This document shows, one piece after another, positions 45,801-53,214 of a DNA stretch of 64,000 nt. Made by a program: the position numbers and the translations under genes. The DNA lies in the NCBI RefSeq assembly GCF_003355155.1, contig NZ_CP031320.1, forward strand, positions 916,369 to 980,368, given 5' to 3'. Below the pieces are notes generated by a model. It was not told the DNA's origin, made no database searches, and saw only the letters and a list, made by a program, of their open reading frames with translations. This DNA comes from Streptomyces armeniacus (lineage in GTDB: Bacteria; Actinomycetota; Actinomycetes; Streptomycetales; Streptomycetaceae). Position 1 is the first letter of the stretch. Each line of letters begins with the position of its first letter.

Positions 45801-45864
45801 GGAATACGGCGGCACAGTCTGAGAGCTCGGCGATCTGGGCAGGCGGTGAAGGAAACGGGACCAC
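42799..45864 (-). CDS. SWI2/SNF2 (DEAD-like) ATPase
   Basis: About 1,021 aa from GTG 45864; the start is uncertain because the frame is open upstream and no strong ribosome site decides it. The N-terminal half holds the SNF2-associated region with a GLKS-like stretch. The motor is complete: motif I CLADDMGLGKTITLIALHL, motif II LLVADEAQHVKNPFS, motif III VALTGTPVENNLSELW, motif V FLLSLKAAGTGLNLTRAEHV and motif VI ATDRAYRIGQTRAVQVHRL. This bacterial SNF2 group moves along double-stranded DNA or strips proteins from it. It is followed by the SWIM gene with 4-bp overlap. Confidence 0.92.
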   Translation of the reverse strand: MVPFPSPPAQIAELSDCAAVFLPADPPRLGRVAFWRPDGTPPVSPVSGETSEELTVALPDGAGEIRVRTVPAYVLPVRDALPVLTRARAAGARGGACPDGTQGPHGATAFWGAAALLSLQLAARGRLLPGLSSGANDAWRLGPLGPDDVARLRDLAAAMPPYAHAVPLPDTSPPRLPDPERLVRAFLDAVADGLPRSPAAQLAAGAPAFAAEPAQHLPELRSWADDVAAGHDAGVRLSLRVEVNGLDDAGTAAAQAGGSAGARFRAVLQLHSVTDPALVADAAEVWSGGSPVAAGFGPRARTDALLTLRRAASAWEPLRPLLSAAVPDSVELADEEITELLGAAVNQALDAAGIQVHWPKELARKLTARAVVGPGAQGADSGPRGANDRGQHTGQHAQGAAPGSAASGAPSSLSAAALLGFSWRFAIGDQQLTREELDRLAEAGRPLVRLRDQWVLVDPEAVRRARERRDRQVGTVEAIGSVLAGSTEDDGDRLEVTATGWLETLRERLADPERTDRDPAPVPQPPALTATLRDYQLRGLNWLHRMTSLGLGGCLADDMGLGKTITLIALHLHRQQDPETAGPTLVVCPASLMGNWQREIEKFAPGTPVRRFHGSGRSLEGLADGEFVLTTYGTMRLDAERLAQLSGPPGGSETPDDDGAPGRSESPAVWGLLVADEAQHVKNPFSTTARQLRTISARARVALTGTPVENNLSELWAILDWTTPGLLGRLGAFRRDHAAAVEGGGDPAATERLTRLVRPFLLRRRKSDPGIAPELPAKTETDRAVALTKEQAGLYEAVVRESLADIAGTDGFARRGLVVKLFTALKQICNHPAQYLKETDAALQGRSGKLELLDELLDTLLAEDSSVLVFTQYVQLARLLERHLADRGVATQCLHGGTPVARREEMVRRFQDGEVPVFLLSLKAAGTGLNLTRAEHVVHFDRWWNPAVEAQATDRAYRIGQTRAVQVHRLITEGTIEDRIAEMLARKQALADAVLGTGEAAFTELSDTELAELVELRGTDR

Positions 45865-46032
45865 GTCGCTGAATCGTTCCTCAAATTTGACTAGTGAACG
45901 GAGCGGCCGAGGGTACCTCACCCGCGGGCGCAGGCCGAAACAATCCCGCGATGCCCGTAAGGAACGCGTTCCGCACGAAAGGCGTTCAATGGAGAGAGCG
46001 GTGGCAGCCGTCGCCGCGGAGGAGGCATGGAG

Positions 46033-46215
46033 ATGACCAACAGAGGAAAGGTCGCTGTGGGGGGCGTGGCCGTGGGCCTGCTCCTGTGGTGGCTGACGTC
46101 GTTCTGGATCGCGATCCTGGTGATCGTCGGCGTTCCCGCGGTCGCCTATCTGACGCTCGACCCCTCTCAGCGCGCGAGGCTGCGCCGGGTGAGCCGGAAG
46201 GAGCTGGGCCGCTAG
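46033..46215 (+). CDS. small membrane protein, unknown
   Basis: 60 aa. ATG 46033 is chosen because ggagg lies 7 nt before it; an ATG 6 bp earlier is too close to the site. Basic start (MTNRGKVAVGG), then two hydrophobic stretches, AVGLLLWWLTSFWIAILVIV and PAVAYLTL, and a basic C-terminal tail (RARLRRVSRKELG). Divergent from the SNF2 gene. No family recognised. Confidence 0.6.
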   Translation: MTNRGKVAVGGVAVGLLLWWLTSFWIAILVIVGVPAVAYLTLDPSQRARLRRVSRKELGR

Positions 46216-46281
46216 CACGGGCCCGCGGCCGAGGCAGACGGCGGCCGAGGTACACGGCGGGCGGCCGGGGAGCGGCAGCGC

Positions 46282-47085
46282 TCAGCTGGCGGGCCGGGCC
46301 GCCATGCCGTCGAGCGCCCGCAGCAGCCCCGGCAGTTCGGGGCCGCGGCCGACGGGTGTCACCTCGCCCGGCTCTTCGTCCAGCAGCAGGAACGCGATGT
46401 CGTCCGTGCGGGCCACCATGCTCCAGCCCGGACCGTCGGCGCGCAGGATGCGCGCGTCGCCCGCGGCGAACGACGAACGGATCCGGCCGGGTGGGGGCGG
46501 ATCGTCCAGATACCCGGCCACCTCCCGCAGCACCCGCTGCACGGGGCTTTCCGGCTGCTCGCCGTCCTGCCCGCCGCCCGGCTCGGCGAAGGTCACACCG
46601 TCGCCGTCGACCTGGGCACGCCACGCGGACCACTGGGCGGCGATCTCGTCCGCGCCCATCCGGCGCTGTGCCGCCCCCCACACCTCGGTGGCCGGCGGGG
46701 TGAGGACGATCCACTCGTCCCCGGCTTCCGCATCGGGTTCCGGATCGTGCGGCGGGGGCACGTCGGGAGCGGCCACCGCCAGGGCCAGCGGCCATCCGGG
46801 CAGCGCCGCCGCCACCGTACGGTCGTCCGGCGAGAGGTCGTACTCCATGCCGCAGTCCCACGCGGCGATGGCGCAGGCCACCAGCGTCACGTCGTCGGTG
46901 GCCACGGTCCAGCGGGCACCGTCGCCGTCCTGTCCGAACACCAGCCCGTAGCCTTCCGCGTACGGTTCCAGGCCGAGCACTTCGCACGCCTCGGGGTAGT
47001 CGTCCCCGAGCACGCTGGGAAACTGGGCGGGCGTCAGCAGGACGGCCGTCAGCACATAGAGCGCATCGTCCTCGTCGGCGGCCAC
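46282..47085 (-). CDS. uncharacterised protein
   Basis: 267 aa, acidic, no signal or membrane segment. Features seen: VLTAVLLTPAQFPSVLGDDY near the start, ATDDVTLVACAIAAWDCGME, a Pro/Asp-rich middle, and VLREVAGYLDDPPPPGRI in the second half. It resembles small Streptomyces proteins of unknown function rather than any enzyme I know. ATG 47085 is used. Its neighbour across 182 bp is a roadblock protein read the other way. Confidence 0.7.
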   Translation of the reverse strand: MAADEDDALYVLTAVLLTPAQFPSVLGDDYPEACEVLGLEPYAEGYGLVFGQDGDGARWTVATDDVTLVACAIAAWDCGMEYDLSPDDRTVAAALPGWPLALAVAAPDVPPPHDPEPDAEAGDEWIVLTPPATEVWGAAQRRMGADEIAAQWSAWRAQVDGDGVTFAEPGGGQDGEQPESPVQRVLREVAGYLDDPPPPGRIRSSFAAGDARILRADGPGWSMVARTDDIAFLLLDEEPGEVTPVGRGPELPGLLRALDGMAARPAS

Positions 47086-47267
47086 GCAGCCCCCTCTCGG
47101 TCAAGTGTCGGGGCACTTTAACTCCGGATCCCGCGCCGCGACAGAGCACCGCCTGTGCGGCCGGCGCGGAGAACCGGTGAACGAGGGTGTGCGCGCTGGA
47201 GGTTGCCCGCGGTGCCGTCGTGGGTAAGGGTGGCACGGCGGCTGCCACGGTGAAGGGGGAGCGGGGA

Positions 47268-47660
47268 ATGGCACTCAATACGGGTCTCGACTGGTTGCTG
47301 GACGATCTCACGCAGCGCATATCGTTCATTCGGCATGCCTTGGTGCTCTCCAACGACGGGCTGGTGACGGCGAAGAACCAGGAGCTCGACCGGTCGGATG
47401 CGGAGCATCTGGCCGCGGTCGCCTCCGGGCTGCACAGCCTGGCGAAGGGCTCGGGTGAGCACTTCGCGTCGGGTCGGGTACGGCAGACGATGATCGAGTT
47501 CGACGAGGGCGTGCTGTTCGTGACAGCTGCCGGGGACGGCAGCTGTCTGTGCGTGCTCGCGGGCGGGGACGCCGACATCGGCCAGATTGCGTACGAGATG
47601 ACGCTGCTGGTCAACCGGGTCGGCGAACATCTCGGGGTGGGCACACGGAACCTTCCTTGA
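47268..47660 (+). CDS. roadblock/LC7 domain protein (orphan)
   Basis: 130 aa from ATG 47268 with aaggggga 7 nt upstream. The roadblock fold is shown by LDWLLDDLTQRISFIRHALV, LSNDGLVTAKNQELDRSDAE, LHSLAKGSGEHFASGR and LFVTAAGDGSCLCVLAGGDA. In Streptomyces these proteins usually sit in four-gene conservons with a kinase, DUF742 and a small GTPase and act as its regulator. Here none of those genes is adjacent, so it is a stand-alone copy. Confidence 0.85.
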   Translation: MALNTGLDWLLDDLTQRISFIRHALVLSNDGLVTAKNQELDRSDAEHLAAVASGLHSLAKGSGEHFASGRVRQTMIEFDEGVLFVTAAGDGSCLCVLAGGDADIGQIAYEMTLLVNRVGEHLGVGTRNLP

Positions 47661-47770
47661 CGGCTCTGACCAGCGGCTGAGTGGAGTTATCCACAGGCTC
47701 GGCGGGATTCTCCGGCACGCGCTATGGTCGTTACAGAGAGTGACGACTAGTGGCGGGGGAGATGATCGAC

Positions 47771-48715
47771 ATGTCCGAGACCGTTGTGCCGGGCCGGGCG
47801 GCGAGGGAGCTGGGGCTGCGGCCCCGGGAGTTCGAGCTGGGCATGCAGCTCGGGGAGGTGCCCACGGTCCCCGGGCCGGAGGGCTGGGGACGCCGGGTGC
47901 CGCGTGCGGCGCTCGACGCGCTGAAGAAGGCCGAGGACTTTCCGGGCGGCCTGCGCGAGCGGCTGCGGGTGGTGACCACGGTGGAAGGCGCGGCGCTGCT
48001 GGAGATCACCACCGGCCGCTTCGGGCGGCTCGCACGGGCCGGGTGCTTCACCCCGGTGCGCTTCCACATGAACAGGTATCGCGCGGTGGTCTGGCTCTAT
48101 CTCGCGAGCGAGCTGCGCCGGTTCGGCGAGCGCCGGCCGGAGCTGCTCACCGGGCAGCTGCCGCCGGCGCTGCGGACCGCGGTGGACGGCGGCGCCGACC
48201 GCCGGCCGCGGGACTGGCGCGCCCGGCGGGTCACGCAGCTGGCGGGCCAGGCCACGAGTCCGTGGGAGCGCGCGGCGGCACGCGCCGCGGTGCTGGACGA
48301 GGACGTCCTGGCGGAGGCCGTGCCGGATCCGGTGGAGCGCGCGCGGCTCGCCGCGCTGCGGCCGGAGCTCGTCTCGGTGCGCTCGGAGTCGGCGGCGATG
48401 TGCGAGGCGGTGAAGGAGCTCAGCACGGCGTTCGACGACGACGAGGTGCTGCGGCACCGGCTGCTGCTCGCCGCGGATCTCGAGGAGGCCCGGAGGCAGG
48501 ACGAGGCGGGGGAGGCGCGTCCGCGGCCGGTGGCAGAGAGCGGCGCCGGCGGCCGTGCGGACGCGCCGGCGGGCGGCTCCGCGGAGAGCCATCCCGAGCC
48601 GGGGTCCGTCGTCGGGCCGGTGGACGCCGGCAGGCGGCCGACGAGACTGCGGCGGCTGCTGGCGCGCGCGTCCGGCACGGGGCGGCGCGGTCCCGTCAGC
48701 CGTCCAGTTTCCTGA
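47771..48715 (+). CDS. uncharacterised Streptomyces protein (tentatively DUF6397)
   Basis: 314 aa; ATG 47771 is chosen over 47762 and a GTG at 47750 because the ggggg site then has a proper distance. The N-terminus PGRAARELGLRPREFELGMQ followed by LGEVPTVPGPEGWGRRVPRA is a family-like HTH-ish stretch; LGEVPTVPG may be a DNA-binding wing. ARAGCFTPVRFHMNRYRAVV follows. The C-terminal 100 residues are disordered and Arg-rich. I recall a DUF6397 family with this opening; the assignment is tentative. It overlaps the convergent thioesterase gene by 20 bp. Confidence 0.7.
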   Translation: MSETVVPGRAARELGLRPREFELGMQLGEVPTVPGPEGWGRRVPRAALDALKKAEDFPGGLRERLRVVTTVEGAALLEITTGRFGRLARAGCFTPVRFHMNRYRAVVWLYLASELRRFGERRPELLTGQLPPALRTAVDGGADRRPRDWRARRVTQLAGQATSPWERAAARAAVLDEDVLAEAVPDPVERARLAALRPELVSVRSESAAMCEAVKELSTAFDDDEVLRHRLLLAADLEEARRQDEAGEARPRPVAESGAGGRADAPAGGSAESHPEPGSVVGPVDAGRRPTRLRRLLARASGTGRRGPVSRPVS

Positions 48716-49568
48716 ACAGGCCCTCCTGCATCACGGAGACGATCAGGTTGCCCTCGCGGTCGTAGATCTGGCCGCGGGCCAGCCCGCGCGCGCCCGTCGC
48801 GATGGGGGACTCCTGCTGGTAGAGGAACCACTCGTCCGCGCGGAACTGCCGGTGGAACCACATGGCGTGGTCGAGCGAGGCCATGTCGAAGCCTCGGCGT
48901 CCCCACAGCGGCTCGACCGGGATGCGCACGGCGTCCAGCAGCGTCATGTCGCTGGCGTAGGTCAGGGCGCAGGTGTGGACGAGCGGGTCGTCGCCGAGCG
49001 AGCCGATCGCCCGCATCCAGACGCCGCTGCGCGGCTCCGCGTCGGTCAGCTCCCGGGCGTCCCAGCGCAGCCGCTCCACATAGCGGATGTCGAACGCCTG
49101 CCGGCGGGCCATGCGCTCGAGCCGCTCCGGCAGGGCCCCCAGATGTTCGCGGATCTCGTCGGCCAGCTTCGGCAGGCTCTCGGGATCCGGCACCCGCGGC
49201 ATCGGCACCTGGTGCTCGATGCCCGACTCAGGCTGATGGAAGGAGGCGGTGAGGTTGAAGATCGTGCGGCCCTGCTGGACGGCGACCACCCGGCGCGTGG
49301 TGAACGAACGGCCGTCCCGCACCCGTTCGACCTGGTACACGATGGGCACGCCCGGCCTGCCCGGACGCAGGAAGTACGCGTGCAGGGAGTGCACCGGACG
49401 CTCCCCGTCCGTGGTGCGGCCGGCGGCGATCAGCGCCTGCCCGGCGACCTGCCCGCCGAAGACCCGCTGGAGGGACTCGTCCGGGCTCTGGCCGCGGAAG
49501 ATGTTGTGGTCGATCCGCTCCAGCCCGAGGAGATCGACGAGCCGTTCTGCGGGACTGGGCGCGGTCAC
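48696..49568 (-). CDS. tesB: acyl-CoA thioesterase II (TesB type)
   Basis: 290 aa, the normal length. Double hotdog fold: first half QRVFGGQVAGQALIAAGRT and VHSLHAYFLRPGRPGVPIVY followed by RDGRSFTTRRVVAVQQGR; second half with DMASLDHAMWFHRQFRADEW and a LYQQESPIATGARGLARGQI stretch. The catalytic Asp/Gln/Thr set is spread over both halves (D in SLDHAMWFH, Q in YQQES). It hydrolyses medium- and long-chain acyl-CoAs to CoA and free acid. ATG 49568 is used. Confidence 0.93.
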   Translation of the reverse strand: MTAPSPAERLVDLLGLERIDHNIFRGQSPDESLQRVFGGQVAGQALIAAGRTTDGERPVHSLHAYFLRPGRPGVPIVYQVERVRDGRSFTTRRVVAVQQGRTIFNLTASFHQPESGIEHQVPMPRVPDPESLPKLADEIREHLGALPERLERMARRQAFDIRYVERLRWDARELTDAEPRSGVWMRAIGSLGDDPLVHTCALTYASDMTLLDAVRIPVEPLWGRRGFDMASLDHAMWFHRQFRADEWFLYQQESPIATGARGLARGQIYDREGNLIVSVMQEGLFRKLDG

Positions 49569-49701
49569 TGGTGGACCCTCTCTGTCTCGGGCCCCGGATG
49601 GGGGTTCGCGGTCGTGGGGAGCCGTTCCTGTACGGCGCCGGTGGTGGGGATGCCGGGGACCGTGGAGCCGCGGGCGCCGCCGGTGGGAGTGCGGGCGGTG
49701 C

Positions 49702-52242
49702 TCACAGCTGGCCGACTCCCGTGACCTTGACGACCGCGCGGGCCTCCTCGTCGGAGGCCGTGAGGTCGACCTCGGCGGAGATGCCCCAGTCGTGGTCCCC
49801 GTTGGGGTCGGCGAAGGTCTGGCGGACCCGCCACAGCCGGTCCTCCGGGACCTCCTCGATCTGCAGCAGCCGGGGGCCGCGCGCGTCGGGGCCGGTGCCC
49901 AGGTCGTCGTACTCGTCCCAGTACGCGTCCATGGCGTCGCCCCAGGCGTCCGCGTCCCAGCCGGACTCGCCGTCCAGCTCGCCGAGTTCGCCCACCTTGT
50001 CCAGCGCCGCCAGTTCCACCCGGCGGAACATAGCGTTCCGCACCAGTACGCGGAAGGCCCGCGCGTTGGAGGTGACCGGCTTCACCTGGTCGGCGCGCTC
50101 CTGGGCCTCCTCGGCCGTCTCGTCCGCCGGGTTGGCCAGCTGCTCCCACTCGTCCAGCAGGCTCGAGTCGACCTGCCGGACCATCTCGCCCAGCCACTCG
50201 ATGATGTCCTGGAAGTCCTCGGACTTCAGGTCGTCCGGGACGGTGTGCTGCAGCGCCTTGTACGCGCTGGCCAGGTAGCGCAGCACGATGCCCTCGGTGC
50301 GGGCGAGCTCGTAGAAGGAGACGAACTCGCCGAAGGTCATGGCGCGTTCGTACATGTCGCGGATCACGGACTTGGGGGAGAGCGGGTGGTCGCCCACCCA
50401 GGGGTGGGACTTGCGGTAGAGGCCGTATGCGTGGAAGAGGAGTTCCTCCAGCGGCTGCGGATAGCTGATGTCCATCAGCCGTTCCATCCGGTCCTCGTAC
50501 TCGATCCCGTCCGCCTTCATCTCGGCGACCGCCTCGCCCTTGGCCTTGTTCATCTGGGCGGCGAGGATCTGGCGCGGATCGTCCAGCGTGGACTCGACGA
50601 CGGAGACCATGTCGAGTGCGTAGGACGGCGATTCGGGATCCAGCAGTTCGAAAGCGGCGAGCGCGAAGGTGGAGAGCGGCTGGTTGAGCGCGAAGTCCTG
50701 CTGCAGGTCGACGGTGAGCCGGATGCGGCGCTTGCCGCCCTCGGCGGCGGGGTCGTCGGCGTCCAGCTGTTCCACGACGCCGCCGTCCAGCAGCGAGCGG
50801 TAGATGGCGATGGCGCGCCGGATGTGCCTGAGCTGGGAGCGCCTGTCCTCGTGGTTGTCCTCGAGCAGCTTCCGCATCGCCTGGAACGGGTCGCCGGGGC
50901 GGGCGATGACGGCCAGCAGCATGGCGTGGGTGACGCGGAAGCGGGAGTTCAGCGGCTCGGGTTCGGACGCGATCAGTTTCTCGAAGGTCTGCTCGCCCCA
51001 GTTGACGAAGCCCTCCGGCGCCTTCTTGCGGACGACCTTGCGGCGCTTCTTGGGATCGTCGCCGGCCTTCGCGAGCGCCTTCTCGTTCTCCACGACGTGC
51101 TCGGGCGCCTGGGCCACGACGAAGCCGGACGTGTCGTAGCCGGCCCGGCCCGCGCGCCCGGCGATCTGATGGAACTCGCGGGCGCGCAGCGTGCGCACCC
51201 GGTTGCCGTCGTATTTGGTGAGGGCGGTGAACAGCACGGTGCGGATCGGCACGTTGACGCCGACGCCGAGCGTGTCGGTGCCGCAGATGACCTTCAGCAG
51301 TCCGGCTTGCGCCAGCCGTTCGACGAGCCGCCGGTACTTCGGGAGCATCCCGGCGTGGTGCACCCCGATGCCGTGCCGCACATAGCGCGACAGGTTGCGG
51401 CCGAAGCCGGTGGTGAACCGGAAGTTGCCGATCAGCTGCGCGATCTCGTCCTTCTCGGCGCGCGTGCACATGTTGATGCTCATCAGCGCCTGCGCCCGCT
51501 CCACGGCCTGTGCCTGCGTGAAGTGGACGATGTAGACGGGCGACTGGTGCGTCTCCAGCAGCTCGGTCAGCGTCTCGGTGAGGCCGGTCGTGCGGTACTC
51601 GTAGGACAGGGGCACCGGCCGGCTCGCCGACCGTACGACCGCGGTGTCCCGGCCCGTCCGGCGGGTCAGGTCCGCCTCGAACCTGCTGACGTCGCCCAGC
51701 GTCGCCGACATCAGGATGAACTGGGCGTGCGGCAGCTCCAGCAGCGGAATCTGCCAGGCCCAGCCGCGGTCCGGCTCGGCGTAGAAGTGGAACTCGTCCA
51801 TCACGACCTGGCCGATGTCGGCGTTCTCGCCGTCCCGCAGCGCGATCGACGCCAGCACCTCGGCGGTGCAGCAGATGACGGGGGCGTCGGCGTTGACCGA
51901 GGCGTCGCCGGTCAGCATGCCGACGTTCTCGGTGCCGAAAAGCTTGCACAGGTCGAAGAACTTCTCCGAGACGAGCGCCTTGATCGGTGCGGTGTAGAAG
52001 GTGACCTGGTCCCGGGCGAGCGCCGCGAAGTGCGCGCCCGCCGCGACGAGACTCTTACCGGAACCGGTCGGGGTGGACAGGATGACGTTCGCCCCGGAGA
52101 CCACCTCGATCAGCGCTTCCTCCTGAGCGGGATACAGCGCGATGCCCCGCTCTTCCGCCCAGCTCGAGAAGGTCTCGAAGAGGGCATCCGGGTCGGCTTC
52201 GGGCGGCATCTGATCGATAAGGGTGGCAGTCACACACCCCAT
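49702..52242 (-). CDS. DEAD/DEAH-box helicase with DUF3516 C-terminal domain
   Basis: 846 aa from ATG 52242; a GTG 9 bp inside is nearly as good. Motor motifs: Q/Walker A ILSTPTGSGKSLVAAGAHFA, DExH QVVMDEFHFY, SAT FILMSATLGDVSRF, and motif VI EFHQIAGRAGRAGYDTSGF. The DUF3516 region fills the C-terminal 350 residues (ELLFHAYGLYRKSHPWVG, SFYELARTEGIVLRYLASAY). This is an actinobacterial Ski2-like helicase related to HelY and expected to act on RNA. The gene stands alone, divergent from a YdjM-type protein. Confidence 0.93.
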   Translation of the reverse strand: MGCVTATLIDQMPPEADPDALFETFSSWAEERGIALYPAQEEALIEVVSGANVILSTPTGSGKSLVAAGAHFAALARDQVTFYTAPIKALVSEKFFDLCKLFGTENVGMLTGDASVNADAPVICCTAEVLASIALRDGENADIGQVVMDEFHFYAEPDRGWAWQIPLLELPHAQFILMSATLGDVSRFEADLTRRTGRDTAVVRSASRPVPLSYEYRTTGLTETLTELLETHQSPVYIVHFTQAQAVERAQALMSINMCTRAEKDEIAQLIGNFRFTTGFGRNLSRYVRHGIGVHHAGMLPKYRRLVERLAQAGLLKVICGTDTLGVGVNVPIRTVLFTALTKYDGNRVRTLRAREFHQIAGRAGRAGYDTSGFVVAQAPEHVVENEKALAKAGDDPKKRRKVVRKKAPEGFVNWGEQTFEKLIASEPEPLNSRFRVTHAMLLAVIARPGDPFQAMRKLLEDNHEDRRSQLRHIRRAIAIYRSLLDGGVVEQLDADDPAAEGGKRRIRLTVDLQQDFALNQPLSTFALAAFELLDPESPSYALDMVSVVESTLDDPRQILAAQMNKAKGEAVAEMKADGIEYEDRMERLMDISYPQPLEELLFHAYGLYRKSHPWVGDHPLSPKSVIRDMYERAMTFGEFVSFYELARTEGIVLRYLASAYKALQHTVPDDLKSEDFQDIIEWLGEMVRQVDSSLLDEWEQLANPADETAEEAQERADQVKPVTSNARAFRVLVRNAMFRRVELAALDKVGELGELDGESGWDADAWGDAMDAYWDEYDDLGTGPDARGPRLLQIEEVPEDRLWRVRQTFADPNGDHDWGISAEVDLTASDEEARAVVKVTGVGQL

Positions 52243-52411
52243 CTTGCCCTTCCCCGGTCCGAATCCGGGAACCGGTGGGACGTTGGTGATCACCGGACGC
52301 TACGCTGTGTCGCCGGCCGGTCGGCAGTGTGCATGCCTGCCCGGACGCCGGCGCACGCACACGACGCAGCCCTGCGGCAGGAGCCGTACGGCACAGGGGT
52401 GGGGATCGAAC

Positions 52412-53203
52412 ATGATGGGACCGGCACACTCGCTGTCGGGGGCGGCAGCCTGGCTCGGGGCGGGTGCGGCGGCCAACGCGCTGGACCACCCCATGCCTTG
52501 GCCGGTGCTCGTCGTCGGCGCGCTGATCTGCGCGGGCGCTGCCCTGGCGCCGGACCTCGACCAGAAGTCGGCGACGATATCCCGGGCCTTCGGGCCGCTG
52601 TCCCGCGCGCTGTGCGGAGTGATCGACAAGCTCTCCGAGACCGTGTTCAACGCCACCCGCGCCAGTGGCGAACGCCGCCGCTCCGGCGGACACCGGACCC
52701 TCACCCACACCTGGGTCTGGGCGGTGCTGATCGGCGCCGGATTCTCGGCCGCCGCGGTGGCGGGCGGCCGCTGGGCGGTGCTCACGATCCTGTTCATCCA
52801 CGTGGTGCTGGCCGTCGAAGGGCTTCTGTGGCGGATGGCCCGGGTTTCCAGCGATGTGCTGGTCTGGCTGCTCGGTGCCGCCTCGGCCTGGATCCTGGCC
52901 GGCGTGCTGGACCAGCCGGGCAACGGTTCGGACTGGCTGTTCCACGCGGACGGCCAGGAGTACCTGTGGCTCGGCCTGCCCATCGTGCTGGGCGCGCTGG
53001 TGCACAGCATCGGGGACGCGCTCACGATATCCGGCTGCCCGATCCTGTGGCCGATCCGGATAGCCGGGAAGCGCTGGTATCCGCTGGGCACGCCGCGGTT
53101 CATGCGGTTCCGGGCCGGCGCCTGGGTCGAGGTGAAGGTCCTGATGCCGCTGTTCATGCTGCTTGGCGGCGCGGGCGGGCTGAGCGCCCTCAACGTCATC
53201 TGA
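52412..53203 (+). CDS. metal-dependent inner-membrane hydrolase, YdjM/LexA-regulated type
   Basis: 263 aa with ATG 52412 or 52415. A PF04307 core: AHSLSGAAAWLGAGAAANAL, CAGAALAPDLDQKSATISRAF, RRSGGHRTLTHTWVWAVLIG and LVHSIGDALTISGCPILWP supply the His and Asp metal ligands between four to five membrane helices. The natural substrate is unknown. E. coli YdjM is SOS-controlled; no LexA box is visible here. Convergent with the ABC exporter operon at its end. Confidence 0.88.
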   Translation: MMGPAHSLSGAAAWLGAGAAANALDHPMPWPVLVVGALICAGAALAPDLDQKSATISRAFGPLSRALCGVIDKLSETVFNATRASGERRRSGGHRTLTHTWVWAVLIGAGFSAAAVAGGRWAVLTILFIHVVLAVEGLLWRMARVSSDVLVWLLGAASAWILAGVLDQPGNGSDWLFHADGQEYLWLGLPIVLGALVHSIGDALTISGCPILWPIRIAGKRWYPLGTPRFMRFRAGAWVEVKVLMPLFMLLGGAGGLSALNVI

Positions 53204-53214
53204 CCCGGCGCGGT

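Noticed and set aside
47687..47695. Perfect DnaA box ttatccaca
   Set aside because: A single copy without neighbours; an origin in this group has many boxes in a long gap near dnaA/dnaN. Chance is the better explanation.
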